DNA of 64,000 nucleotides from Ceratobasidium sp. AG-K (Eukaryota > Basidiomycota > Agaricomycetes > Cantharellales > Ceratobasidiaceae), in assembly GCA_037039685.1 (NCBI GenBank), contig JAWNGF010000008.1, positions 806,001-870,000 on the forward strand. The letters are read 5' to 3'. A program made the position numbers and the translations under genes. Below are positions 1 through 12,149 of the stretch, one piece after another. Numbering within the stretch: the stretch's first letter is position 1; each line of letters starts with the position of its first letter. Below the pieces are notes generated by a model that had not been told where the DNA came from, made no database searches, and saw only the letters and a program-made list of their open reading frames with translations.

Positions 1-18
1 CCCTTCGGTACATAGCCA

Positions 19-834
19 ACTCAACCCGCCAATAGTGTTTATATTCAGGACAAACCTCCGAGCGATGCACTCCCACATATCACTTGGTGTACAACTGGCC
101 TGCTCTCTTTCCTTCCGCTCCATGCTGCTTCATGCTACGAACAGCCCAGGTGTAGCACGTTTGACCATGTAATCTCCTCCTACACACCAACACTCAGCGC
201 ACTGCTCTCGAATCAATCACGAGTCGCCATCACACCTTGTGGAGTTGTCGCTGTTGGCCAGGAGCATACACCCGGTTTCAGCAGCCTGCCGTATGTAAAC
301 AATGAGCTGAAGGCCCTCAAGCAGCACGCCCACGCCAGTGGATACCTGCAGCTGAAGAGCGAAGAAGCTACGATAGATCGAGTGTTGGATGCGATGGACC
401 AGTTCAGCTGGGTCCACATGGCGTGTCACGGCACACAGGATACCTTAGATCCGACGCAGAGTGCCTTTCACTTGCACGACGGCCCGCTCACGCTTGCGAC
501 AATTACCAAAAAGTCGTTCACCAACAAGGGTCTCGCCTTTCTTTCCGCCTGTCAGACTGCCACAGGGGATGAGCACATGCCGGACGAGGCAATTCACCTA
601 GCTGCGGGGATGCTAATGGCGGGATATCCGAGCGTTATTGGGACGATGTGGAGTATTGCGGACGAAGATGGTCCAGAGGTAGCCGACCGAGTATATGCAG
701 AGCTCCTGAGGGGTGGAAAGATGGATCACACAAAGGCTGCATGGGCACTACATCAGGCTGTAGGCGAGTTGCGTAAGAAAGTGGGGGCGAAGAATATTGC
801 ACGATGGGCGCCGTTCATACATATCGGATCTTAG
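19..834 (+). CDS. CHAT-domain (caspase-like) protein, 3' part
   Basis: The frame is open from about base 19 to the TAG-ended last codon at 834; the 5' part lies outside the window, and the AG at 17-18 may be a splice acceptor. The translation contains 'WCTTGLLSFLPLHAA' and 'SSYTPTLSALL', which are hallmark CHAT blocks. They are followed by the catalytic pair: His in 'HMACHG' (about bases 415-432) and Cys in 'FLSACQTA' (about 538-561). The segment 'AAGMLMAGYPSVIGTMWSI' is also typical. CHAT domains are cysteine proteases of the caspase/separase clan, usually placed after TPR or NLR-like sensor regions in Agaricomycetes, where they are suspected effectors of regulated cell death. Both catalytic residues are present, so the enzyme could be active. 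The sensor half cannot be seen. Confidence 0.85.
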   Translation, partial: TQPANSVYIQDKPPSDALPHITWCTTGLLSFLPLHAASCYEQPRCSTFDHVISSYTPTLSALLSNQSRVAITPCGVVAVGQEHTPGFSSLPYVNNELKALKQHAHASGYLQLKSEEATIDRVLDAMDQFSWVHMACHGTQDTLDPTQSAFHLHDGPLTLATITKKSFTNKGLAFLSACQTATGDEHMPDEAIHLAAGMLMAGYPSVIGTMWSIADEDGPEVADRVYAELLRGGKMDHTKAAWALHQAVGELRKKVGAKNIARWAPFIHIGS

Positions 835-2100
835 GTCAGTTTTTTTTTAAATCAATAAATTTCTTGATCACTCAGTGCATATGTCGTATTTCAGTCTGTC
901 TGAGTGAACGTTGGTCACTAGAAGTAGTGTGGTGGAAATACTTATGCTTAGATTGAGCTAGACATGAATCTCAATATAACCTGCTTTGCTATGTTACCGC
1001 CGTTCTTCGATATAATTTTTACTATGATGTAGATATCTCGCGGAGGGAGAATTGTGTGGCCTCATCACGCGGTTGCGGCTGCGAGCTACATCGTCCAGGT
1101 TCCGCCCCGAGTATATACGTCGATATGAGGTTGGTTTCATTAAGACTGTTAGTAGTCTCTCTAAGCTATGTGTGGTAGGTACTCTTGTGAATGCGATCGT
1201 GGCCCTCAAACTTTGATCTAGAATAACGAAATCAGGTGGTCACTCCACGCACCGGTACCGCTAACAGCTAGGCTTCTACCCTTTTCGTCTGCCTTGGGCT
1301 ACGATTGAGTAGGGAGTATTTTTGTGGTTAGGTTGCTTAATAGAGCTCAATAGAAATGCATATACACATTATTAGGGAACTATACGAGGGGCTATGGTTC
1401 AAACTTGGGAGGGGGGACCTCTCGGTTTATGGGGAATACTCGGTCTGAAACTTGTTATGCCAAGCGAACCTTCCATTGTCTACATATAAAACGGAGCTCT
1501 ATTCGTTCCCCCAAAGTTACTGCAACCGATTCCGTCGTGAAGGAGGGCCTTTCGGTTCCATGTTCTACTTCTGGGGGTTTAGGCGCTTAACCCACCTGAA
1601 ACCTTTCTCAACTGCGTTCCTTGCCAAACTAAGTCAAATCGTCTGATTTTTGGATAAAAGACACACGTATTTAAGTAGCTAATATGAGGCAAAAATGGTG
1701 TTAGAATATGCATTTATTATTGAGTAATCACAGCATTGATCAAAACACGTTCCGCTTCTGGGGGCTGTACGGTATCAGTTATTGGATAACTTGAAGTTCG
1801 GGGCGCAATGCCTTGCGTGGCTTGGCAGAGTTGAAAGTAGCTGTGCACCCAACAGTACTTCACAAATACGAACGAAGCGCTACTTATTAGGTTGGGGTGT
1901 GGGCAACGGGAGTTCATTCATTAATGCTAACGGTCCGGTAATTCCTATTCCAACGCGTTTCCGATATCGAGCCATATGGGAGAGCAGGCCTCGTTGCCGG
2001 GCTCGGGAAGCCCTTCAAGGAATATATACCCACGTTGTCTAAATCATGACTGCCGGATTGTTATTCAACGAACGTCCCAGAGAGATGATACACAAGAACT
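835..2100. other. Intergenic, no gene recognised
   Basis: After the CHAT stop there is a T-rich stretch (about 840-850) and AT-rich sequence. Open frames of 60-90 codons occur on both strands, but none shows a recognisable domain, conserved splice pattern or similarity to the paralogous families elsewhere in the window. Confidence 0.5.
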
Positions 2101-2107
2101 CCTAGAT

Positions 2108-2344
2108 CTACAGTTTAAATTTCCTGCTATTCAGCTCTGGCGTGACGTCTTTGCTCTCCGCACTCGTTTCTTTGATACCTTTTCCTCTCCCAGCTGCCTT
2201 GGATTCCTTTCCGACCACAGAAACACCCTTGCCATTCTTGACCAACCCCTTGAGTGCTTGGTCCTTGGCCTCTTTGACGTTTCGTGGTGCGCCCCGGCCT
2301 GTGGCGGTGCTGCCAAACTTGTCCGCAGCGCCAGCGCGGTACAC
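2108..2344 (-). CDS. Possible small Lys/Gly-rich protein (3' exon)
   Basis: A 78-codon frame ends in a stop at 2108. It is rich in Lys, Gly and Ser ('GRGAPRNVKEAKDQALKG', 'VVGKESKAAGRGKG') and looks more protein-like than the two overlapping frames. A possible upstream exon ends near 2410, with a GT at about 2427 and an AG just before the frame, but the join was not resolved. I do not recognise the family. It could be a small mitochondrial or stress-type protein, or a relic. No neighbour supports a function. Confidence 0.25.
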   Translation of the reverse strand: MYRAGAADKFGSTATGRGAPRNVKEAKDQALKGLVKNGKGVSVVGKESKAAGRGKGIKETSAESKDVTPELNSRKFKL

Positions 2345-2560
2345 AGGACAAAAAAGTGCTGTGGACCCTGATTGATGACACCCGTTGATTTTACGATGAA
2401 CAACCCCGATTTATATATACTCACGTGAATCACCTCGCACATGGCTTCGAAATCCAACACGGCGACAACTTAAAACAACCCCAGCCAACAACTGCAGGGT
2501 TCGACTCGAAGCGAGACGCATTCGTTATTCTAATGCAAACGAGTGGTCTCAGCAAAAATT

Positions 2561-2712
2561 GAAAATGCTCCGGTGCGTTCCGGAGCCGGGGTTTTGCTCG
2601 GGAGCGCTGCGTAGGCTCCGGAGCGCACTGGGAGCGTCGCAATCACGTGCTCCTGAGCGCCCCAGGAGCCTAAGGAGCACTTCGGAGCCCTCATGCGCTG
2701 CGGAGCATATTC
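2561..2712. repeat. Degenerate GGAGC/GCTCC short-repeat cluster
   Basis: About 150 bp packed with the pentamer GGAGC and its complement GCTCC (roughly a dozen copies in both orientations, some as the palindrome GCTCCGGAGC), separated by irregular spacers. GC content is much higher than in the flanking DNA. It is not a regular tandem array. Confidence 0.6.
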
Positions 2713-2810
2713 GCTTTTTGCTGAGGTATTGTAAGTTGTGTACATTTCGAGCCATTGTGCGGATATCACAGTTTATCACATGTTTCGATGCACAAACAGT
2801 CAATACAGGA

Positions 2811-4100
2811 AGTATTTAATTCCATAGTGAATCATAGATGCACAAACACGAACATGGCTATGGATCCAAATCGTTACTCCACAGGCACGGTGGCAGCTGG
2901 CGGGTTTGGCGATATCCGGAAAGGCAGCTCCTAGATGGGAGGGAGGTTGCGATCAAGGTGTGGAGGATTACCACACCTATTGAAAGCTCTGAGAAGAACA
3001 TCAAGGTATGATCTACTTGAGAGCGGGTTTCGTATTGATTATCCCTTGGTCCGGCTTAATAACCTTCAATCTTCAGCGTGGGGTGCGCGAGCTTTACAAT
3101 TGGTCAAAGATGGATCACCCAAACGTACACAAACTGCTGGGAGTAATCCTGCTTCAAGAGCGGCTTGGCATGGTGTCACAATGGATGGAAAATGGAAACC
3201 TGCGGCAGTATGTTAGCAAGAATACAGATTTTAACCACTTTCATATGGTTAGTCATTATTATGGACCAAAGCGCTTGAGGACCTAATACTCCAGCATCCA
3301 CAGTGTGCCCAGGTGGCGACCGGTGTCCAGTACCTGCACAGTGAAAATATAGTGAGTGGTCTACTCGCTACAAGCTATTACAGCAATGGATGACATGAAC
3401 CTGCTCGGTGAAGGTACACGGAGACCTGAAAGCTGTCCGTCCTTGATACTCACCGGCGCATATTGATTCAGCCGCACCTAATATTTTATCCTGCAGGCCA
3501 ACGTACTTATATCGCCAGAGGGTGTTCCCAAAATAACAGATTTCGATTATTCAATTATGATCGACTGTAACCTCTTCACTGCAACAACTCGCATTGGTGG
3601 AGGAACGTCCCGCTGGATGGTTAGACCTTCTTAAACTTAAGCATGAATTACTGCTACCTATTCTATCGCTATATAGGCCCCTGAACTTGTTCTCGAAGAA
3701 TCACATCAGAGGAGTAAACAAGCCAATATATATGCCCTTGGAATGGTGGGACTTTAACTGCCCTTCAGCTAACTATGACAGCCAAGCTGACTTCGGCTGC
3801 CCCTAGACCCTACTTGTAAGACTACTGGCATTTGCTTGTTGAGGTTTGAAATCAATTCTCCATAACCAGGAAATCATTACTGGTGACGTGCCATATCCAA
3901 AGTGTCTACGAGATCCTCAAATAGTTGCCGAACTCCTACAGAAAGTTCCTCCTGAAAAGACAGAACATTTCGGGCGTGAAGAGGGCGGAGACCAAATGTG
4001 GCAGCTGCTTCTACAATGTTGGAACCATGATCCAGGTTTTCGTCCCACAGCCTACCAAGTCCTTGAATTGGTGCGCCCCCTCGATAAGGCAAGAGCCTGA
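2811..4100 (+). pseudogene. TKL kinase K1, frameshifted
   Basis: Kinase segments appear in order, separated by short introns. They are: 'EVFNSIVNHRC' and the Gly-rich loop 'GGFGDI' (from 2811); 'REVAIKVWR'; 'LYNWSKMDHPNVHKLLGV' (about 3080-3255); 'ATGVQYLHSENI'; a 21-nt microexon 'VHGDLKA' (3414-3434); 'ANVLISPEGVPKITDFDYS' (about 3499-3570); 'APELVLEESHQRSKQAN' (about 3678); and the C-lobe 'MWQLLLQCWNHDPGFRPTA' to a stop at 4100. Compared with paralogues, one base is missing near 2922-2930. This puts a TAG at 2932-2934 and breaks the frame between the Gly loop and the VAIK lysine. HRD is HGD and DFG is DFD, as in the whole family. No N-terminal module was found upstream. A sequencing error at the indel is the alternative to a pseudogene. 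Confidence 0.75.
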
Positions 4101-4228
4101 CTGATTTATTTATTTTTGTTTCTCACCAGATACGCCCTCTGACCGGACGGAGAACCATCAGGGTGGGTGAAATATACAAAACAAGACACAAGCCAACTCC
4201 AGACCTAATGCCTGCCGTTTGCCACTAG

Positions 4229-5581
4229 ACACCACTTGATATCTTCAATCTCTTGATTGACTCCGGCTGTCCCGACATGAACTCAACTATGGATCCCAAT
4301 TCGCATTCATTCACCATGATCGAGTTGCGTAACTTCGACGAAGTCTGGAAGGGGGAGCTATGCGATGGAACAAAAGTGACTGTCACTATGTGGAGGATAC
4401 ACCTCGCGTACCACACGCCAGCAAAAATTCCAATGGTCAGCCGAAATTTATACTCGGATAACACTTTACAAACGTACCCGACGTTACCTTTTCCACAGCC
4501 CGGTGTGCGCGAGGTTTGTCACTGGACAAATATAGAGCATGAAAACATACACATGAACTTGGGCGTGGTTATGTTTCGGGGAGGACTCGGCATTGTAGCC
4601 CGATGGTTGGAAAACGGAAATCTGAGGGATGATATAAGAAAGCACCCAAATCTGGACCGCTACAGCACGGTATGACATCCATAACTACCGGAAGATACGA
4701 TTACTAAGACGTTTTCAGTGTATTCAAGTGGCAAAGGCTGTAAAACACCTACATACGATGGACATAGTGAGATAATTTTCCGGTCCGTATTGTACCCAAG
4801 GGTGTGCTAATCAAACACACAATTATACTTTTCAGGTGCATGGAAGTTTGAGGGCTGTACGTCTCGGTGCATGTTACGGGATGAGGACTAACTCAGCTAC
4901 TGTGATCTACCACATAGTCGAGCGTCTTGTTATCATCAACGGGGGTCCCAAAGGTTGCGGCCCCGATTCGTCCTGTCGAGTTTAAAAATGTCTTCGAAAT
5001 GAGGTTCTCGAGCCCAACGCACTGGGACTCGTTGGTTCGATGGATGGTTAGGTCGGCGTATATATACCACACAATTTGCTGACTCCATCGTACGCAGGCC
5101 CCTGAGCTCATACTCGCGGAGTCGACCCAACAGGACAAAAACAGCGATGTACATGCTCTCGGAATGGTGCGCCTGATATTAGCTGTCACTTGTATTAATC
5201 ATCTCGTAACCTTGGACATTCATAGACCCTGCTTGTGAGTACCCCCACCTACCACACTTGTGGCATCCGTTTATAGAGGCATCATCATGTGGCTAGGAAA
5301 TCTTAACTGGGGCGATACCCTATTCAGAGGCCCGAAACGACACGCAAGTAATAAGGAGGCTGATGCAGGCTAGAATCCCCGATAGGACGGAGCATTTTGT
5401 CCAGGAGAGAGGAGAACGAATGTGGGAGCTCCTCCTGCGATGCTGGGATCGCGACCCACATTCCCGCCCAACTGCGAACGAAGTCCTTGACACGGTACGC
5501 GTTTTGTCCAAGAAACACATATGCTTCCAACTAAAGTCAATCCCAAAGTTACAAACACTGATCGACGAAACCATGCCTTAA
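4229..5581 (+). CDS. TKL pseudokinase K2 (open, catalytically dead)
   Basis: It lies 130 bp downstream of K1 with the same exon plan. Exons are 'DIFNLLIDSGCPDMNS' (from about 4229), 'REVCHWTNIEHENIHMNLGV' (about 4508-4671), 'AKAVKHLHTMDI', microexon 'VHGSLRA' (4836-4856), 'GVPKVAAPIRPVEFK' (about 4940), 'APELILAESTQQDKNSD' (about 5100) and 'MWELLLRCWDRDPHSRPTA' (about 5420), with the stop at 5581. The frame appears open in all exons. Every catalytic feature is gone: the Gly-rich loop reads 'ELRNFDEVW', the VAIK lysine is Thr (VTVT), the HGD aspartate is Ser, and DFD is replaced by API. It is either a retained pseudokinase scaffold or a recently silenced gene. The N-terminal start is not resolved. 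Confidence 0.65.
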
Positions 5582-7350
5582 GGGGGCGCCGAAGATTGGA
5601 CAAGTGCCAGCCTTTTGCGCGGGGAATGAATAAAATTGACGGGTGAAATGCTCACCCTCACCTGCATCAGCAAACGACCCGAGGGGCTGAAGTTTCCATT
5701 GTGAACAGATATATGCGTGGTTACCGGTGTCAAATATAACATTCTGGTCTATTCTGAACAGTCTTGTCCTGTGGCAAGGTACCGTAAGCGACTCCAGAAC
5801 TAGACACAGGCCAAATATCTTACCTGAGCGGAAGTCGGTAAGTTATAATGTTTCTAACTTTTATAGTAAATATACACTCCACATGCGCCCTAGCCAAACT
5901 CATTACGTTTGTCACTCCAAGTTTATTGCCGGCATTATCGATCCACCCCACACGGTCGCCCCAAGTAAAAGCCCTGTTCGCACCGCACAGCTCGGTTAAG
6001 CGCAATTAAAAACTGTTGAGGAACTGACGCCCAACTATTTCGGTCCTTGGCAAGGGTCGTCTCGGCACCTCCCCCGCACTGGACATCAAATACCGACGAC
6101 GGTCCGTTGATCCAAAGTTCTCAGGAGTCAGGTTTATCAGGGCGACGTCCGTCAACACCAACACCTCCGTCCACGTCTTGGCTATTTATAACCATGGTTT
6201 TGTAGATTTAGACGCGCGTTCTGGTGTTGTTGACAAGACGCGACGCGACACGGAATTTTAAGAAGTGGCGTTGCCGGCGGGGTGTTTGTCACATAAGAAA
6301 TGTCGGGCATATGGGAAGGAAATGATTTTCATGAATTACGCGTTCGGGGTTCGCGCGTTCCCCCACCGCCAGGTCGGGGACTAGCCGAGTAAAGCAAGTG
6401 GCCGTCGGGGCGTGCGCCTAACGACGCCCGGCCGCCGGAGGTTCATCATAATTAACTCGACGCATTACTGTTGGACGCTATCAGCATAGTATGTGTGCTA
6501 CGCAACAGAATTGATGAGGTCCGTATATAAACGGGATTCGATGTATACAACGGGTAGTTTGATGTTCCTGCCGAGTACGGGAAGTGTTCGGTTCGCTTAG
6601 TGATGCGTGTGGTGGGCAGTCCGGTGCATGCGCTGAGCTCCACGACACCTGTGCATAGTCGATCCAGCGCCAACTTGACGCTCGACCTCGCGCAGCAATA
6701 ATTCAATAAATTTACATAAAATGTATAAATGAGAGCCACGTTCCTGATGGGATTGAGACAAATTGGGTGCCAAGGCAGCAGACAGGGGTCGATCAGCATT
6801 CATGAGGCATCGAAGTCGGCGGGGGATGACGTTTTGTGGGTGGGAATGACGCGTTGTACCTGGCATTTGTACGGGCATGGACGGAAGCAACCCACGAATC
6901 ACGGGAATCAACGCACACGATGTCCGGAATCAAGTCGCAGACGATAGGAATCAGCACAGATGAACCCCGCGGTTAGCACGCGCTTCGGGTGGGACGCCGA
7001 GAGATTGAGGTGGTGGCTTGGCCATGGCGATGGTTATTTTTTTCTAGCGCCCGTTGGTCGGGGATGTTCGACAACGTGCTGATGTGCGGTGGGGCAAAAC
7101 CGCCAAGGGCAGAGACAACGGTGTGGGAGCGAGGATGGACGGATTGACATGCATAGAGATGATTATTGTAGTGCAAGACAAGGCATCAAGGACAAGGCAT
7201 GCAAATCGCGACAGCAATTGAGCACAAAGCAAATGCCATGGAGTCGGACGAATTTGGAATGATGCCGATGAGAAGATTCGCCACGCGGGACCAAACAACA
7301 GAAAAGGACTCGCACCGCCCTGTGACGACCACGACATTCTCCCCTCGACC
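5582..7350. other. Intergenic; upstream region of the chitin synthase
   Basis: 1.77 kb without a supportable gene. The distal part (5.6-6.4 kb) is mixed in composition; the last 400 bp before the ATG at 7351 should hold the chitin synthase promoter and 5' UTR. No clear TATA box, tRNA or repeat was identified. Confidence 0.5.
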
Positions 7351-10300
7351 ATGAGCGCCCGGCCGCCCAGAGCAGCCCCGCCGCGGTCTGGATCGACTCC
7401 CGCTGGGGTTTCGTTTTCAAACCAAGAGCACCAACACGACGACGACCGCGACTATGGGGCCGACATGCGCCGCAAGAAGAGCCTTGTGCGCCCCGACCGA
7501 GAAAAGATCGAGCCTGGCCATCGTCAGTGGCACTACCGCTCCCACGTAGCAGGCGGAGCACGGGTCGATGTCATGCCGTCGGGTGGGTGGATTGTTTCGT
7601 GCATTTTCTGGGCTAATTTCAGCAGCGACGGGCAATGCACCGGCCGGAGTTCGCCGTGGCAAGTCTCTGCTCGGCCGCGACGAGGAAGTAGGCGAGGGCG
7701 GTCTGTTCAGGCGCACTGGCAACACTCTCCGTCGCAAGCAGCCCGAGCCCACCCCGGCCCCCGACGAGTCGCCCAAGTCTGGCGGTTGTTTCGAGAACAT
7801 TGGTCCTGGCCCCAAGAATGCCTGGTTCATTTATTGCTATATTATCACCGCCTGTGTCCCTCGCTTCCTGCTTGCCTCGTGTGGCATCCGCACCCCCGAG
7901 CAGCAGCGTGCATGGCGCGAAAAGATGGGTCTCCTCGCGATCATCATGAGTCTCATGGCCTCGGTTGGTTTTATTACGTTTGGCTTTACCCAAGCGGTGT
8001 GTGGGACACAGCCGGCCCGTGTCAAGGCCGGCAAGGTTGACGGGGGCTCGCTCATCATCCACGGCTTTTCCTACGACATCGGCAACTGGAACCACCCCCG
8101 AGTCACTCCGTATTTTGATGGCAACTCGTCCCCTCTCTACTCGGGTTCGATGCCATCTGGTGGAATGGACGCATCTTTTTTGTTCCAGAATCCCAACGAC
8201 AAGTGTTCGGGCATGTTCCAGGTCCCGTCTGGCAGCAGCATCTCGGTCACCAACGGACAACCCAACTATCTCTTTCCCTGCAACGTCTTCAAGCAAGATG
8301 GCAGCTCGCCCGTCAACAAGACCGGCTACGACAACAGTCGGTTCTGCCACTCCTCGTCGGCCACCCGCGGCAAGGTCACCCAAGTCCTCGATGGGCTCTG
8401 GAAAAACAAGACCGTCGTCTATTACGGCTGGGACCAGGTCATGAACGACACACGTAATCTCGCCGTCTACGAGTCGTAAGTGTGTGTCATGTTCATCAAC
8501 ATCTTACTAAGCATTATGCAGCAACGTCCTCGACCTTGATCTCCTCAACTGGCTCGACACGTCCCAGGTCACGTATGACCAGTTTTTCGTCGACATTCAG
8601 CGCCGCGCCGCCAATAGCACCTTCCAGGGTCGCGACATGACCATGCACATTTACCGCAATTCGCAGCGCAAGCTCGCCGACTGTCTCAAGGATCTCATTA
8701 CCGTCGGGTTCATTGATACCAAGAGCATCGGCTGCGTCGCGTCCGACGTCGTGCTCTACGTCTCGCTCGTCTTCATTATCGGTGTCGTCAGCATCAAATT
8801 TGCAATGGCCGTCATTTTCGGCTGGTTCCTCTCCTGGCGCCTCGGAAGCTTTGCCAAAGAAACCTATGCCGAGCGTATGGAGCGTTCCCAGGCTATTGAA
8901 AACTGGACCGACGACATTTACCGCCCTGCACCCGGCTCGTACCGTCCCAACGCCAACCCGACCAAGTGGGCGAACAACAAGGACAAGAAACAGTTTCTCC
9001 CCTCGACTTCGCGATTCTCCCGTGCGGATAATATCAAGGCCCCGCCCGGACGTCCGGCGACTCAGTACGGCGACGCGGGATACCGCCGCGCGACGGCTGG
9101 CACGTCCACCCCGACTTCGTACGGCAAGAATTTACCCGTGTTGCATCACACGCCTCCCGACTCGCCTGGGTATCGCGGAAGTCGTAGTTCGACGTCGTTG
9201 CAGTACCCCGACGGATCTGCGTCCGACTTTCACGCTGCGGCCGGGGCGACGGCTTGTCCATTCCCGCTGTACAATGTCATTCCTCAACCTCCCCCCGATT
9301 ACGAGCCATTCAACTTCCCACTGGCACATACGATCTGCCTTGTTACGGCCTACTCCGAATCCATCGAAGGTCTGCGCACAACACTAGACTCGCTCGCAAC
9401 AACCGACTACCCCAACTCGCACAAACTCATCCTCGTCATCGCCGACGGCCTCGTCAAAGGATCCGGCAACGACATGACGACACCCGAGATTGTGCTGAGC
9501 ATGATGACCGAGCTCGTCGTCGCCAAGGAAGAAGTCGAGCCGCATTCGTACGTGGCGATTGCTGACGGACACAAGCGACACAATATGGCCAAGGTTTATG
9601 CTGGTTTCTACAAGTATGATTCGGCGACGGTGGAGAGGAGCAAGCAGCAGCGTGTCCCGATTGTGTTGGTTGCCAAGTGTGGGAACCCCCTCGAGGCGGG
9701 AGAGGCCAAGCCTGGTAATCGTGGCAAGCGGGATAGTCAGATTGTGTTGATGGCGTTTTTGCAAAAGGTCAGTCGGCTAGTTGATTTTTTTTGGGGTGAG
9801 GCTGATTCGGTGTAGGTCATGTTTGACGAGCGGATGACGACATTCGAGTACGAGTTTTTCAATTCGATTTGGCGCGTGACGGGTGTCAGTCCGGACCGCT
9901 ACGAAATTGTGCTCTGTGTCGATGCGGATACCAAGGTCTTCCCCGATAGCTTGACGCGCATGGTCAGCTGCATGGTTCACGACGAGGAGATTATGGGATT
10001 GTGTGGCGAGACCAAGATTGCGAACAAGGCCGAGACGTGGGTGACCATGATTCAAGGTTAGTCTGGCGGTTTCATCCTGAGCTATGGCTGACTTGATTCT
10101 AGTCTTCGAGTACTACATTTCGCACCACCTGACCAAGGCCTTCGAGTCCATGTTTGGCGGTGTCACCTGTCTTCCCGGTTGTTTCTCGATTTACCGCATC
10201 AAGGCGCCCAAGGGCTCGTCTGGGTACTGGGTCCCGATCCTCGCCAATCCGGACATTGTCGAGCATTATTCGGAGAACATCGTCGATACGTTGCACAAGA

Positions 10301-11785
10301 AGAATTTGTTGTTGCTCGGCGAAGATCGTTATTTGACGACGCTCATGTTGAAGACGTTCCCCAAGCGCAAGATGGTTTTCTGTCCTCAGTAAGTTCAGGG
10401 GTTTTGTTCATTTCGATCGGCGCTGACGAGTTTGCAGGGCCGTGTGCAAGACGATTGTCCCTGATACATTTAGCGTGCTGCTCAGTCAACGTCGTCGCTG
10501 GATCAATTCGACCATTCACAATCTTGCCGAACTCGTCCTCGTCCGTGATCTCTGCGGCACATTCTGCTTCTCGATGCAGTTTGTCGTCTTCATGGAACTC
10601 GCCGGTACCCTCGTCCTCCCCGCCGCCATTTCGTTTACCATCTACCTGATCGTCATCACGATTCTGCCCTCGACGGAAATCAAGCCCATCATCCCGCTTA
10701 TCCTGCTCGGTATTATCCTCGGTCTGCCCGGTCTGCTCATCGTCATTACCTCGCGCAAGGTTGCCTATCTCGGATGGATGATCATTTATTTGTTCTCCCT
10801 CCCGATTTGGAATTTCGTCCTGCCCGCGTACGCGTTTTGGCATTTCGATGATTTCTCCTGGGGTCAGACGCGTATGGTCGCTGGTGAAAAGAAGGAAGCT
10901 GGGCACGGAGACAAGGAGGGAGAGTTTGACTCGTCGCATATCGTCATGAAGCGCTGGGCCGAGTTTGAACGCGACCGCAGGTACAGGCTCAACGGCGGAC
11001 TCGGTGGGCCTCCATCCCGCGACTCGTACGACGTCACGCCCGGCCGCGGATCCCCCAAGCGCGAGAGCAACCGGTACTCGATGGGCAGCGCCGACACCTA
11101 CTCGAACAACCCCCGTGCGCGCGACGATGCGTCGATCGAGCCTTCGACCACGGGCGGAGGAGAGTTCTACCGCCCCAGGGACAATTCGCCGCTCGTCATG
11201 CTTCCCGCTCCGCTCGCCGTCGCTTCTCGTCCTGGTCCTCAGCCCGCGCCTGGGTTTGGTCGTGCGGCTGCGGCTGCGGGTCCGAGGGACGTGAGCCCCG
11301 CCTCTAGCGCGTCGCCGTTGACGAGGAGCGTCGAGGACGATACGCCCACGCGTCCGTTTATCGGTGAAGGATCTTCCTCGGCCCGGCCATTGTTGCAGGA
11401 ATCGAGTTCGGGTGAAGGCGCAAGCTGGGGTCCCGGGCCGAATCCGTACCGGTACAGCCAACAGCCCGAGACGTACAATGACCACGACGGGTTCTTTGGT
11501 GATGGCCAGTCACGTCGGCAGTCGCAAGGACGGGGCGTGAGTCTGGTCGATCCCGGTCCGGTCACTGCTCCCGAGGGCGTCAAGCGCGTGGCCAAGCGAA
11601 GACAGTCTACCCAGTCGGGTCAGCCTGCGCAACAGACTGCTCCCTCGGCGGCGGCCAACAAGCGCTACTCGCGCACAGGCACCCAGTCTCCCGCCACGAG
11701 CTCTGCCAGCGGCCACTACGCCCTCCCTCCTGGCGCGGCCCCTCCCAACGCCAACGCACGGCCCAATTACGGACGATACCAATGA
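7351..11785 (+). CDS. CHS3: Chitin synthase, class IV (CHS3-type)
   Basis: Polymerises UDP-GlcNAc into cell-wall chitin at the plasma membrane. Six exons fit: 7351-7582, 7623-8475, 8522-9767, 9816-10056, 10103-10388 and 10438-11785. Together they give 1,402 codons including the stop, with all introns GT-AG and 40-49 nt. The N-terminus is hydrophilic, followed by membrane segments around '[20 protein letters not shown]' and '[16 protein letters not shown]', then a long extracytoplasmic-type region with N-glycosylation sequons. The GT2 core carries 'VTAYSES', '[11 protein letters not shown]', '[10 protein letters not shown]' and the processivity motif 'QRRRW' (about base 10490). Several C-terminal transmembrane segments follow, then 'FSWGQTR' and a disordered Ser/Pro-rich tail of about 280 residues. 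This domain order is that of class IV (yeast Chs3-like) enzymes. All key motifs are intact. The first intron is unusually short (40 nt). Confidence 0.93.
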
Positions 11786-12149
11786 GTGAGCTTGTTGGAT
11801 AGTGATACCTAGACGTTTCAAAACAAACATTGGACCCGTACTTTTTCTCGCTTGTTTCTTGACATTTATACTAGGCTTTTTTTGTGTCGCTCGTTTCTAG
11901 TAGTAGTATTGTTTCTTTACATGTTTTGTCGAGTGGTACGTTTATATAGTGCTGTCATTCAAAGTTGAAATTAGGATTCGGACAGGTGATAGACTTTTTT
12001 GGTGTGTTCTTGTGAATACGTAGGGTGGGTTTGCGTACGTTCAAATGTATTCAGCACGGTGGCTTGCTTTTGTATACAGCGTAGTATTGCCTCAAACACA
12101 CAAAGCGTGAAGTGGCCTAGGCGTACGGGTTGGTTCCCCATTCCATATT
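11786..12149. other. Convergent 3' intergenic region
   Basis: Lies between the stops of the chitin synthase (+) and K3 (-). T-rich, as expected for two converging 3' UTRs; no coding signal. Confidence 0.6.

Noticed and set aside
2495..2520. GGTTCGACTC resembling a tRNA B box
   Set aside because: No matching T-stem, anticodon arm or acceptor stem could be drawn around it.
7619..8383. Long minus-strand open frame of 254 codons
   Set aside because: It is antisense to the chitin synthase coding exon and reflects its GC-rich codon use.
10343..11485. Minus-strand frame of 380 codons
   Set aside because: Antisense shadow of the chitin synthase C-terminal exon; Arg/Gly-rich without domains.
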